From Chryseobacterium arachidis (GTDB taxonomy: Bacteria > Bacteroidota > Bacteroidia > Flavobacteriales > Weeksellaceae): 64,000 nucleotides of DNA. The notes below the pieces were generated by a model. The model worked only from the letters and a program-made list of their open reading frames with translations, was not told the origin of the DNA and did no database searches. Position numbers and translations under genes: made by a program. Of the stretch, positions 57,507 to 64,000 are shown in pieces; positions within the stretch are counted from its first letter, which is position 1; every line of letters starts with the position of its first letter. The stretch lies in NCBI RefSeq assembly GCF_900129245.1, contig NZ_FQUT01000009.1, positions 121,219 through 185,218 of the forward strand, written 5' to 3'.

Positions 57507-57853
57507 CTTAAATAAAATTAAAATAAGTTAAAAATGATTTGGTTTATACGAGAAAAACAACATAAAGAATGAACAAATATTGATTCCAGATATAAGACAG
57601 GTGCAAGATACGATTTATAATTTCATATCAAAGCTTTTTTTTAAAATATTTCGGCAAAATTTTCAATCAAAATATTATTTCGTTAAAAAGTATTAATTCA
57701 TCATGAAATATTTATGAATATTCGTTAAAAGCGAATGTTATTAACAAAATTTATCAATCTGATCACCATAAATCTAAACAAATAATTGAGAATATAAATA
57801 ATTCTCTTCGGATAACTGAATCTGAATCGTTTGATAAAGCCACTTTTAAACGT
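57507..57853. other. AT-rich gap upstream of the RRM and thioesterase genes
   Basis: About 350 bp between divergent genes, very AT-rich and without an ORF or clear hairpin. It may hold a long RRM 5' leader. The thioesterase promoter elements TTG (57831-57833) and TAAATTTG (57854-57861) lie at its right end. Confidence 0.4.
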
Positions 57854-57861
57854 TAAATTTG
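57831..57861 (+). promoter_or_regulatory. Promoter of the thioesterase/regulator genes
   Basis: TTG at 57831-57833, a 20-bp spacer, and TAAATTTG at 57854-57861, an exact match to TTG-N19-TAnnTTTG. The start codon used (57880) is 18 bp downstream; an upstream ATG at 57859 would lie inside the box. Confidence 0.7.
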
Positions 57862-57879
57862 CCACACAAATCTTCAAAT

Positions 57880-58281
57880 ATGAACTATCACACTAGAAAA
57901 TGGGTAAAACCTGAAGATCTTAACCCCAACCAATCACTTTTTGGAGGAAGGTTATTACAGTGGATCGACGAAGAAGCTGCCTTATATGCTGTAATTCAGT
58001 TAGAAAACAAAAAAGTAGTTACCAAATTCATTTCAGAAATCAACTTTGTAAGTTCGGCAAAACAGGGTGATATTATTGAGATAGGAATTGAAGTCACAAA
58101 ATTCGGTTCTACATCACTTACTTTAGCTTGCGAAGTACGAAATAAAATGACGCACCAAACCATTATTACGGTAGACAGAATTGTTATGGTAAATCTTGAT
58201 CAGGACGGAAATCCGGCGCCCCACGGGAAAACAAAGGTAGAATTTGTGAAAGACAGATTAAGCAACAGAGATTCTTTATGA
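57880..58281 (+). CDS. Acyl-CoA thioesterase (hot-dog fold)
   Basis: A 133-residue YciA-like cytoplasmic thioesterase. It has 'VKPEDLNPNQSLFGGRLLQWIDEEAALYAVIQLENKKVVTKFISEINFVSSAKQGDIIEIGIEVTKFGSTSLTL', the hot-dog core with the catalytic Asp in 'QWIDEEAA' (about residue 30), and ends 'VDRIVMVNLDQDGNPAPHGK'. It hydrolyses acyl-CoA to free acid. Its stop overlaps the start of the HMA-AraC regulator by 4 bp, so the regulator is translated from the same message. Confidence 0.9.
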   Translation: MNYHTRKWVKPEDLNPNQSLFGGRLLQWIDEEAALYAVIQLENKKVVTKFISEINFVSSAKQGDIIEIGIEVTKFGSTSLTLACEVRNKMTHQTIITVDRIVMVNLDQDGNPAPHGKTKVEFVKDRLSNRDSL

Positions 58282-58838
58282 AAATCTTTATAAAAAATAT
58301 GGTTTGTGGCAGATGTATTTCTGCAGTTGAAAATATTTTTGGTAATATGAACATTAAGATTAAAAATATTAATCTTGGTGAAATCGAAACTGAATTCGAA
58401 GTTTCTTACAAAGACCTGCAATCTCTGGAAAAGCATTTAACAGAAACAGGTTTTGAACGAATAAAAGATTCAGCACATCAGTTAATTGAGAAAATAAAAA
58501 ATCAGATCATCGTAAAGATCAGCGAGCTTGATATTGATGAAAACTTCCTTTTATCCGAATTTTTAAGCTCCGAATTGCATAAAGATTACAGTTCGCTTTC
58601 CAAAACCTTTTCCCAAAACGAAAATATCACTTTAGAACAGTTTTTTATTCTTCAAAAAATTGAAAAAGTAAAAGAACTGCTTTTATACAATGAATTTACT
58701 TTAACCGAAATCGCCGGAAAACTTGGTTACAAAAGTGTTCAGCATCTATCATCACAATTCCGAAATAGTACGGGCTTCACTCCTACTGAGTTTAAAAAAC
58801 TGAAAGTTCACAACAGAAAACCGCTTGACCAACTTTAA
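58278..58838 (+). CDS. HMA-like N-terminal domain fused to AraC-type HTH regulator
   Basis: A 186-residue protein. Residues 1-70 have the heavy-metal-associated (HMA) pattern: 'IFIKNMVCGRCISAVENIFGNMNIKIKNINLGEIETEFEVSYKDLQSLEKHL' with metal-binding C10 and C13 (CGRC). Residues 95-175 form a single AraC-type DNA-binding domain ('TLEQFFILQKIEKVKELLLYNEFTLTEIAGKLGYKSVQHLSSQFRNSTGFTPTEFKKL'). It precedes the CopA-type ATPase by 290 bp and so is a plausible copper sensor for it; metal and target are inferred. Confidence 0.8.
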   Translation: MKIFIKNMVCGRCISAVENIFGNMNIKIKNINLGEIETEFEVSYKDLQSLEKHLTETGFERIKDSAHQLIEKIKNQIIVKISELDIDENFLLSEFLSSELHKDYSSLSKTFSQNENITLEQFFILQKIEKVKELLLYNEFTLTEIAGKLGYKSVQHLSSQFRNSTGFTPTEFKKLKVHNRKPLDQL

Positions 58839-59035
58839 TGGGTTAGAGAGTGCTAGAGTTTGAGAGTTTTTTGGGTTAAAGTCTCGCAGATTATGCAGAT
58901 TATGCACATATTTGCATAAATTTTTATGATATTTGAATTAAAAAGAATCTACGCAATCTGCCAAATCTGCTAGAAAAATTAAAAAACTCTTTACACTAAA
59001 ACTCTAATACCCTCCAACACAAAAGCTCTCTCATC
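58838..59035. repeat. Outer inverted-repeat element, GAGAGTTTT words
   Basis: Left arm GGGTTAGAGAGTGCTAGAGT and GAGAGTTTTTTGGG (58840-58877), right arm AAAAAACTCTTTACACTAAA with ACTCTAATACCCTCC (58980-59015), imperfect complements. It encloses another inverted element (58883-58974), as if one had been inserted in the other. Related words occur at 5704-5773. Confidence 0.55.
58883..58974. repeat. Inner inverted-repeat element, GCAGATT words
   Basis: Left arm TCTCGCAGATTATGCAGATT and a further ATGCA, right arm AATCTACGCAATCTGCCAAA and TCTGC. The arms are tandems of GCAGATT/GCAGATTA units. Sister elements are at 61974-62070 and 63832-63915. Confidence 0.65.
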
Positions 59036-59124
59036 CCCAAGACAGAATTCTATAAACATTATCCTTAAATTTATAACACGTTTCCATTTGCATTTTGGAG
59101 ATTTGTAGTATAAATTAAAAGATC

Positions 59125-61971
59125 ATGGACAAACAATATAAAATTCTCGGAATGACATGTTCAGGCTGTCAGAAGAAAATTTCTGAAAAACTGAACAGCA
59201 TTGAAGGTATCAAAGCGGATGTGAATTTAGAAAACAGCACCGCAACCATTTCTTCCGAAAAAGAATTTGGATTAAATACATTAAATAAGGCTTTAGAAGA
59301 AATCGGGAACTATAAATTAGAAGATCCAAACAATCCTGAAAAGGCTTTTATCAAACCTCAGGACAGAGTTTCGCCATCTTCTGTATATTATTGTCCGATG
59401 GAATGCGAAGGTGATAAAGTCTATTTCCAGCAGGGAAAAAGATGTCCGGTCTGTAATATGTTTTTGGTTCCGATCGAAGAAAAACAAGCCAAAGACCCAA
59501 ACTTCAAACCCGCTTATTCTAAAACCAATCTTCCTGAAAATTTTAAAGATAATATCAGGAAATTTTATTGTCCGATGTTTTGTGAAAGCGATAAAGTATA
59601 TGACAGTAATATCGGATGTCCAGTTTGTCACATGCATTTGGAGGAAATTACCGAAGATTTAGTAAAAAATTCCGAAACACATTCACATAATCACTCTCAC
59701 GAACACAATCATCACCATCATCATGAAACTCCAAAAGTAACGGATGAAATGGCTGGAAAATACTATTGCCCAATGTATTGCGAAGGCGATAAAGTATATG
59801 ACAGTAATGTAGGATGCCCTGTCTGCGGAATGGATCTGGTAAAATATCCCGAGAAAAAAGCAGCAAAATATACTTGTCCGATGCATCCTGAAATTATCCG
59901 TAACGAACCCGGAGATTGCCCGATTTGCGGAATGGATTTGGTCAGAATGCCCGATAAAAACGATGATGAAGATGAAACTTATAATATTTTAAAGAAAAAA
60001 TTTATTATTTCTTTACTGTTTACTATTCCTGTTTTCATTCTTTCGATGGGTGGAATGTTCCTTCAATTTCCTTTTTCACATCAGATTCAGGGAGTTATTG
60101 AATTGGTCTTAACGCTTCCCGTTCTGTTCTATTCAGGTTGGTTTCTGATGAAAAGAGGCTGGGTTTCCTTTAAAACATGGAACTTAAATATGTTTAGTTT
60201 AATTGTTTTAGGCGTCGCTGCAGCATTTATTTTCAGTATTGTAGCTTTGGCTTTTCCAAGCATCATTCCGCATGAAATCCGTGGTCATAATCATGAAATT
60301 CCGTTGTATTTTGAAGCAGTTTGTGTGATTTTAACTTTAGTCATTTTAGGTCAGCTAATGGAAGCTGCAGCTCATAAAAAAACAGGCAATGCAATCCGTG
60401 AACTGATGAATCTTTTTCCTGACGAAGCAAATCTTATCATTAATGGAGAAGAAAAAAAAGTATTGCTTTCTCAGGTAAAAATCGGGGACTTATTAAAAGT
60501 AAAACCTGGCGAAAAAATCCCTGTTGACGGGAAAATTACAGAAGGAAATTCTTATGTGGACGAAAGTATGATCACGGGCGAACCGATTCCCGTTGAGAAA
60601 AGCATCAACGATAAGGTGTCTTCGGGAACCATCAATGGAAACCAGGTTTTCATCATGAAAGCAGAAAAAGTGGGTGATGAAACATTACTTTCACAGATCA
60701 TTAAAATGGTGAATGAAGCCAGCAGAAGTAAAGCTCCGATCCAGAAACTGACGGATAAGGTATCTAAAGTATTTGTTCCGACTGTTATTTTAATTGCTGT
60801 TTTAACGTTTATTTTATGGCAGTTTTTCGGTCCGGAAGGTCAAAAAACATTGTTTGCTTTTGTAAATGCAGTTGCGGTATTGATTGTTGCCTGTCCTTGT
60901 GCTCTAGGTTTGGCAACACCGATGTCCTTGATGGTCGGAATTGGAAAGGGTGCAAAAAACGGCATCTTAATTAAAAACGCCGAAGCTCTTGAACAAATGA
61001 ATAAGGTAAACGTTCTAATTACCGATAAAACAGGAACTTTAACGGAAGGAAAACCATCTGTAGAGCATGTTGAAACAATCAATAATGATCAAAATTCAAT
61101 TCTGAAAATAGCCTATTCTTTAAATCAGAATTCAGAACATCCGCTGTCGAATGCCGTGATTAAAAAAGCAAAAGATGAAAATATCTCCGCTGAGAAAGTA
61201 GAAAAATTTGAAAATATTTCAGGGAAAGGCGTAAAAGGAAATATCGATGGAAAAACGGTTTATCTGGGAAACGAAAGTTTATTGACCTCAAATCAAATTT
61301 CAATTCCCGATAATCTGAAACAAAAAGCCATTGAAGTTCAGGAAAAAGCACGCACAATTTCTTATGTTGCTCAGGAAAATGAAGTATTGGGATTCATTAG
61401 TTTTACTGATAAAATCAAAGAAAGTTCTAAAAAAGCGGTTCAGCGATTACTCGGCGAAGGCATTGACGTCATCATGATGACCGGAGACAACGAACATACC
61501 GCAAAAGCCGTCGCAGATGAATTGGGAATCAAACATTTTAAAGCCAACTGTCATCCAGAAGACAAATTAAATGAAGTTAAAAAACTACAGCAGCAAGGAA
61601 AAATTGTAGCAATGACCGGTGATGGAATCAACGACTCTCCCGCTCTTGCACAAGCCAATATCGGCATCGCCATGGGAACCGGAACCGATGTTGCGATTGA
61701 AAGTGCTGAAATAACATTGTTAAAAGGTGATATTTTGGGTGTTGCCAAAGCCAAATTATTAAGTGAAAAACTTCTTAAAAACATTCAGGAAAACCTGTTC
61801 TTTGCATTTATCTACAATGTTTTGGGAGTTCCGATTGCGGCAGGATTATTGTATCCTTTTTTCGGAATTCTGTTATCCCCGATGATTGCAGCAGCAGCGA
61901 TGAGTTTCAGTTCTCTTTCTGTAATCTTAAATTCTTTGCGACTGAATTCGGTTAATTTGGATATTAAATAA
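59125..61971 (+). CDS. copA: Copper-translocating P-type ATPase with HMA domain and four metal-binding repeats
   Basis: A 948-residue P1B ATPase. N-terminal HMA (CSGC at C12/C15). Four heavy-metal-binding domains follow at about residues 85-116, 147-177, 211-240 and 247-270, each with paired CPM...C and CPxC-x-M motifs (e.g. '[13 protein letters not shown]', 'CPVCHMHL', 'CPVCGMDLV', 'CPICGMDLV'). A His-rich linker (about 186-200) lies between the second and third. The membrane part has CPC in 'IVACPCALG' (about 588), phosphorylation site DKTGT (about 633) and '[11 protein letters not shown]' (about 830). It exports Cu+ (or Ag+) from the cytoplasm. Confidence 0.96.
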   Translation: MDKQYKILGMTCSGCQKKISEKLNSIEGIKADVNLENSTATISSEKEFGLNTLNKALEEIGNYKLEDPNNPEKAFIKPQDRVSPSSVYYCPMECEGDKVYFQQGKRCPVCNMFLVPIEEKQAKDPNFKPAYSKTNLPENFKDNIRKFYCPMFCESDKVYDSNIGCPVCHMHLEEITEDLVKNSETHSHNHSHEHNHHHHHETPKVTDEMAGKYYCPMYCEGDKVYDSNVGCPVCGMDLVKYPEKKAAKYTCPMHPEIIRNEPGDCPICGMDLVRMPDKNDDEDETYNILKKKFIISLLFTIPVFILSMGGMFLQFPFSHQIQGVIELVLTLPVLFYSGWFLMKRGWVSFKTWNLNMFSLIVLGVAAAFIFSIVALAFPSIIPHEIRGHNHEIPLYFEAVCVILTLVILGQLMEAAAHKKTGNAIRELMNLFPDEANLIINGEEKKVLLSQVKIGDLLKVKPGEKIPVDGKITEGNSYVDESMITGEPIPVEKSINDKVSSGTINGNQVFIMKAEKVGDETLLSQIIKMVNEASRSKAPIQKLTDKVSKVFVPTVILIAVLTFILWQFFGPEGQKTLFAFVNAVAVLIVACPCALGLATPMSLMVGIGKGAKNGILIKNAEALEQMNKVNVLITDKTGTLTEGKPSVEHVETINNDQNSILKIAYSLNQNSEHPLSNAVIKKAKDENISAEKVEKFENISGKGVKGNIDGKTVYLGNESLLTSNQISIPDNLKQKAIEVQEKARTISYVAQENEVLGFISFTDKIKESSKKAVQRLLGEGIDVIMMTGDNEHTAKAVADELGIKHFKANCHPEDKLNEVKKLQQQGKIVAMTGDGINDSPALAQANIGIAMGTGTDVAIESAEITLLKGDILGVAKAKLLSEKLLKNIQENLFFAFIYNVLGVPIAAGLLYPFFGILLSPMIAAAAMSFSSLSVILNSLRLNSVNLDIK

Positions 61972-61973
61972 TA

Positions 61974-62070
61974 TCTCGCAGGCAGATCTTGCAGATTACG
62001 TAGATTTTTTTCATGATCTGTAATGAAAAAATATATGTAATCATCTGCGTAATTTGCCTAATCAGCGAGA
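61974..62070. repeat. Inverted-repeat element with TCTCGC ends
   Basis: Starts TCTCGCAGGCAGATCTTGCA and ends with GCGAGA, so terminal 6-bp ends are perfect complements. Both arms carry GCAGATT-type words. It sits directly after copA and before the DUF72 gene. Confidence 0.65.
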
Positions 62071-62088
62071 AACAAAAAAATAAAAAAC

Positions 62089-62817
62089 ATGAAAAAAGAA
62101 AGTCTTTACATCGGCTGTTCAGGGTTTTACAATAATGATTGGAAAGGAACATTATATCCTGAAGACGCAAAAAGTAAGGATTTTCTTTCGTTATATTCTC
62201 AGGAGTTTAATTGCGTGGAGATCAATTCTACTTTTTACAGGAAACCCACGGCAAAAACATTGTTAAAATGGTTTGATGAAACGCCAACTGACTTTAGATT
62301 CTTCATCAAAATTCCCAAAACCATTTCCCACGAAAAACGATTGAAGGACTGTAGAGAAGAAATCTCGGAGTTCTGTCTTCATATTGAATCTAATCTGAAA
62401 GAAAAACTTTCGGGTTTTCTTTATCAGTTTCCACCTTCTTTTAAAAATACTCAGGAAAATATCGATCTGATCCTGAGCAGTTTATATTTTAATTATTTAA
62501 ATGTTATTGAATTCCGTCATGAGTCTTGGTGGAATGATGATATTTTTAAAATTTTAAAGGAAAAGAATGTTATTTTTTCCGGTGTCAGTTTTCCGGAAAA
62601 TCTGCCGGAAGATGTTATTGTCAATCATCCTGAAATTTTATATTACCGACTTCACGGAAAACCGGTTCTTTATAAGTCAGAATACAGTGAAGAATTCATT
62701 AAAAATTTAGCTGGAAAAATCAGAAATTTTCAACATAAATCATTTATCTTTTTTAATAACACGTGGGGAACAGCAGCAATTAAAAATTCTCTGTATTTAA
62801 AAGAAATTTTTAAATAA
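62089..62817 (+). CDS. DUF72 domain-containing protein
   Basis: A 242-residue TIM-barrel-like protein of unknown function. Family signatures are 'GCSGFYNNDWKGTLYP' at the N-terminus, 'NCVEINSTFYRKPTAKTLLKWFDETPTDFRFFIKIPKTISHEKRL' near residues 41-85, 'VIEFRHESWWND' near residue 145 and 'YYRLHGKPVLY'. Length is normal for DUF72. It may be cotranscribed with copA only through the intervening repeat element; context does not reveal its role. Confidence 0.92.
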   Translation: MKKESLYIGCSGFYNNDWKGTLYPEDAKSKDFLSLYSQEFNCVEINSTFYRKPTAKTLLKWFDETPTDFRFFIKIPKTISHEKRLKDCREEISEFCLHIESNLKEKLSGFLYQFPPSFKNTQENIDLILSSLYFNYLNVIEFRHESWWNDDIFKILKEKNVIFSGVSFPENLPEDVIVNHPEILYYRLHGKPVLYKSEYSEEFIKNLAGKIRNFQHKSFIFFNNTWGTAAIKNSLYLKEIFK

Positions 62818-62945
62818 AATCCGTTAAAAATAAAATTCTTAAAATAAGCTTAAAAAGTAATTTTTAAGTATAATCGGCATATTTTTTGTTAAGAATATTT
62901 TAGAAAAATTAACAATTTTTAACAACTTAAATTCCATTTAATTTT

Positions 62946-63812
62946 ATGACAAAAATTTTTGCGGGAAAGTCTCCAAAAAAGACTTTTCTTGGGATGTTTG
63001 CAGTGATGAGTGCAACTTCAATTTTTTTAAACAGCTGTAATGCGAAAAACGAAAAAACTGATTCTGAAAAAATCATTTTAAAAAACCCTCCCGTCGCAAA
63101 AATAGTCCCCAAAATTGATGATGAAAACGTTTCCACAAACAAAAGAGTAATCTATCTGACGTTTGACGATGGCCCTAATCGCGGAACCGAAAATCTTTTA
63201 AAAATACTTCACAAAAGAAATGTTTGCGCAACCGCTTTTCTGGTCGGAAAACATGCTGTTGGAAGTAAAAAGCAAAAGGAGGATCTTGAACTCTTAAAAA
63301 AAGATCAATTGATAGAACTGGCCAACCACAGCTTTACCCATGCCCATAATAAATATACCGATTTTTACAAAAATCCGGCTGCTGTTGTTCAGGATTTTGA
63401 TGTTGCAAAGGACAGCCTAAAATTACTAAACAAAATTGCAAGAACTCCCGGAAGAAATATCTGGAGACTCAATAATATTACGGTTACTGACCTTAAAAGC
63501 TCAACTGAAGCCGCAAACAGCCTAAAAAAAGCAGGTTACCAAGTAATAGGTTGGGATCTTGAGTGGAAGCCTACCAACAAAATGGAACTTAAAGGAAAAC
63601 ATCAGGAAATGCTGAAAAAAGTGGACAGTATTTTTTATAATGATCTGGAGAAAACGTCAAGACATCTTGTATTTCTTACACACGATCAATATTTAACGGA
63701 TGCGGATTCCATCAACGAACTGGATCTTTTTATTGAGAAATTACAGAAAAGCAACCGGTTTGTTTTCAGGAAAATTTCAGAATATCCGAAGATTAATGAG
63801 GTTTTGAATTAA
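62946..63812 (+). CDS. Polysaccharide (peptidoglycan/chitin) deacetylase-like lipoprotein
   Basis: A 288-residue carbohydrate esterase family 4 protein. Lipobox LNSC (Cys31). The NodB domain has motif 1 'YLTFDDGPNRGT' (D74, D75), motif 2 'ELANHSFTHAH' (H128, H132), motif 3 'RTPGRNIWR' and 'VIGWDLEW' near residue 185. It would deacetylate wall glycans or other acetylated sugars at the envelope, with substrate unknown. Confidence 0.85.
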   Translation: MTKIFAGKSPKKTFLGMFAVMSATSIFLNSCNAKNEKTDSEKIILKNPPVAKIVPKIDDENVSTNKRVIYLTFDDGPNRGTENLLKILHKRNVCATAFLVGKHAVGSKKQKEDLELLKKDQLIELANHSFTHAHNKYTDFYKNPAAVVQDFDVAKDSLKLLNKIARTPGRNIWRLNNITVTDLKSSTEAANSLKKAGYQVIGWDLEWKPTNKMELKGKHQEMLKKVDSIFYNDLEKTSRHLVFLTHDQYLTDADSINELDLFIEKLQKSNRFVFRKISEYPKINEVLN

Positions 63813-63831
63813 TTTTTTATCTCCCACAGAT

Positions 63832-63915
63832 TTCACAGGTTTTCACAGATTACTATGCAGATTTTTTATTTTTAAAGAAATTAAACATAACATCTGTGAA
63901 AATCCGTGTATTCTA
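63832..63915. repeat. Inverted-repeat element, CACAGATTT words
   Basis: Left arm CCCACAGATTTCACAGG and TTTTCACAGAT, right arm AACATCTGTGAAAATCC; imperfect complement, arms built from CACAGATT-type words. Third member of the GCAGATT-like family in the window. Confidence 0.6.
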
Positions 63916-64000
63916 AGACATATGCAAATTATATCTCACTAAATTTACGAAAGGTTCTTCTCTTTTTACAACGGCAAACATTCTGTAAACGAGTTTACAG

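Overview
The window looks like chromosomal DNA of a flavobacterium, most likely Chryseobacterium or a close relative in the Weeksellaceae. The genus is inferred from gene content. The DNA is AT-rich, genes rarely have a Shine-Dalgarno sequence, and many starts are preceded by the Bacteroidetes promoter motif TAnnTTTG. Marker families fit: PorQ of the type IX secretion system, TamL, a GLPGLI protein, many lipoproteins and AraC regulators with TPR or HMA domains. No prophage, integron, CRISPR array or rRNA operon was seen.

Layout. 1-9 kb: core genes pyrH-frr, porQ, cmk, a three-gene YtxH/holin-like module, an rRNA/tRNA methyltransferase and tamL. 9-14 kb: ferredoxin reductase-sanA, a TlpA thioredoxin and a FecCD-type importer. 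13.7-20.6 kb: a fatty-acid beta-oxidation operon (MarR regulator, fadN, fadA, fadE) with two long palindromic operators at its promoter and a REP-associated Y1 transposase with four hairpins between fadN and fadA. 20.6-25.6 kb: small secreted proteins, an HD hydrolase, DUF2490, a TonB receptor, then a 650-bp gene-poor stretch holding a micro-ORF and a GC-rich element with mutually exclusive hairpins just before uvrA. 28-41 kb: accessory and regulatory genes (NmrA-like, tRNA-Arg, TPR-AraC, GLPGLI pair, AraC/SDR/VOC, TetR/MFS, HxlR/DsbA, endonuclease V-like). 41-48 kb: VOC protein, a 145-nt structured element, M28 peptidase, aminotransferase, a membrane pyrophosphatase fused to OmpA, and soluble pyrophosphatase. 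48-56 kb: membrane proteins, radC, L,D-transpeptidase, lolD and PDH subunits pdhA and pdhC. 56-64 kb: PAP2, BlaI, RRM protein, thioesterase, an HMA-AraC regulator with a copper ATPase carrying four metal-binding repeats, DUF72 and a polysaccharide deacetylase.

Local regulatory logic is readable in several places: MarR with the fad operon, TetR with its MFS pump, AraC with SDR/VOC, HxlR with a DsbA-like protein, and HMA-AraC with CopA. The intergenic regions hold many dispersed non-coding elements: a 170-bp direct repeat in two copies, inverted-repeat elements built from short tandem words, and conserved-flank hairpins. The strongest candidates for something undescribed are the switch/pseudoknot element before uvrA (25376-25505), the structured elements at 41528-41672 and 52912-53050, the micro-ORF transcript at 25036-25158, and the HMA-AraC regulator.
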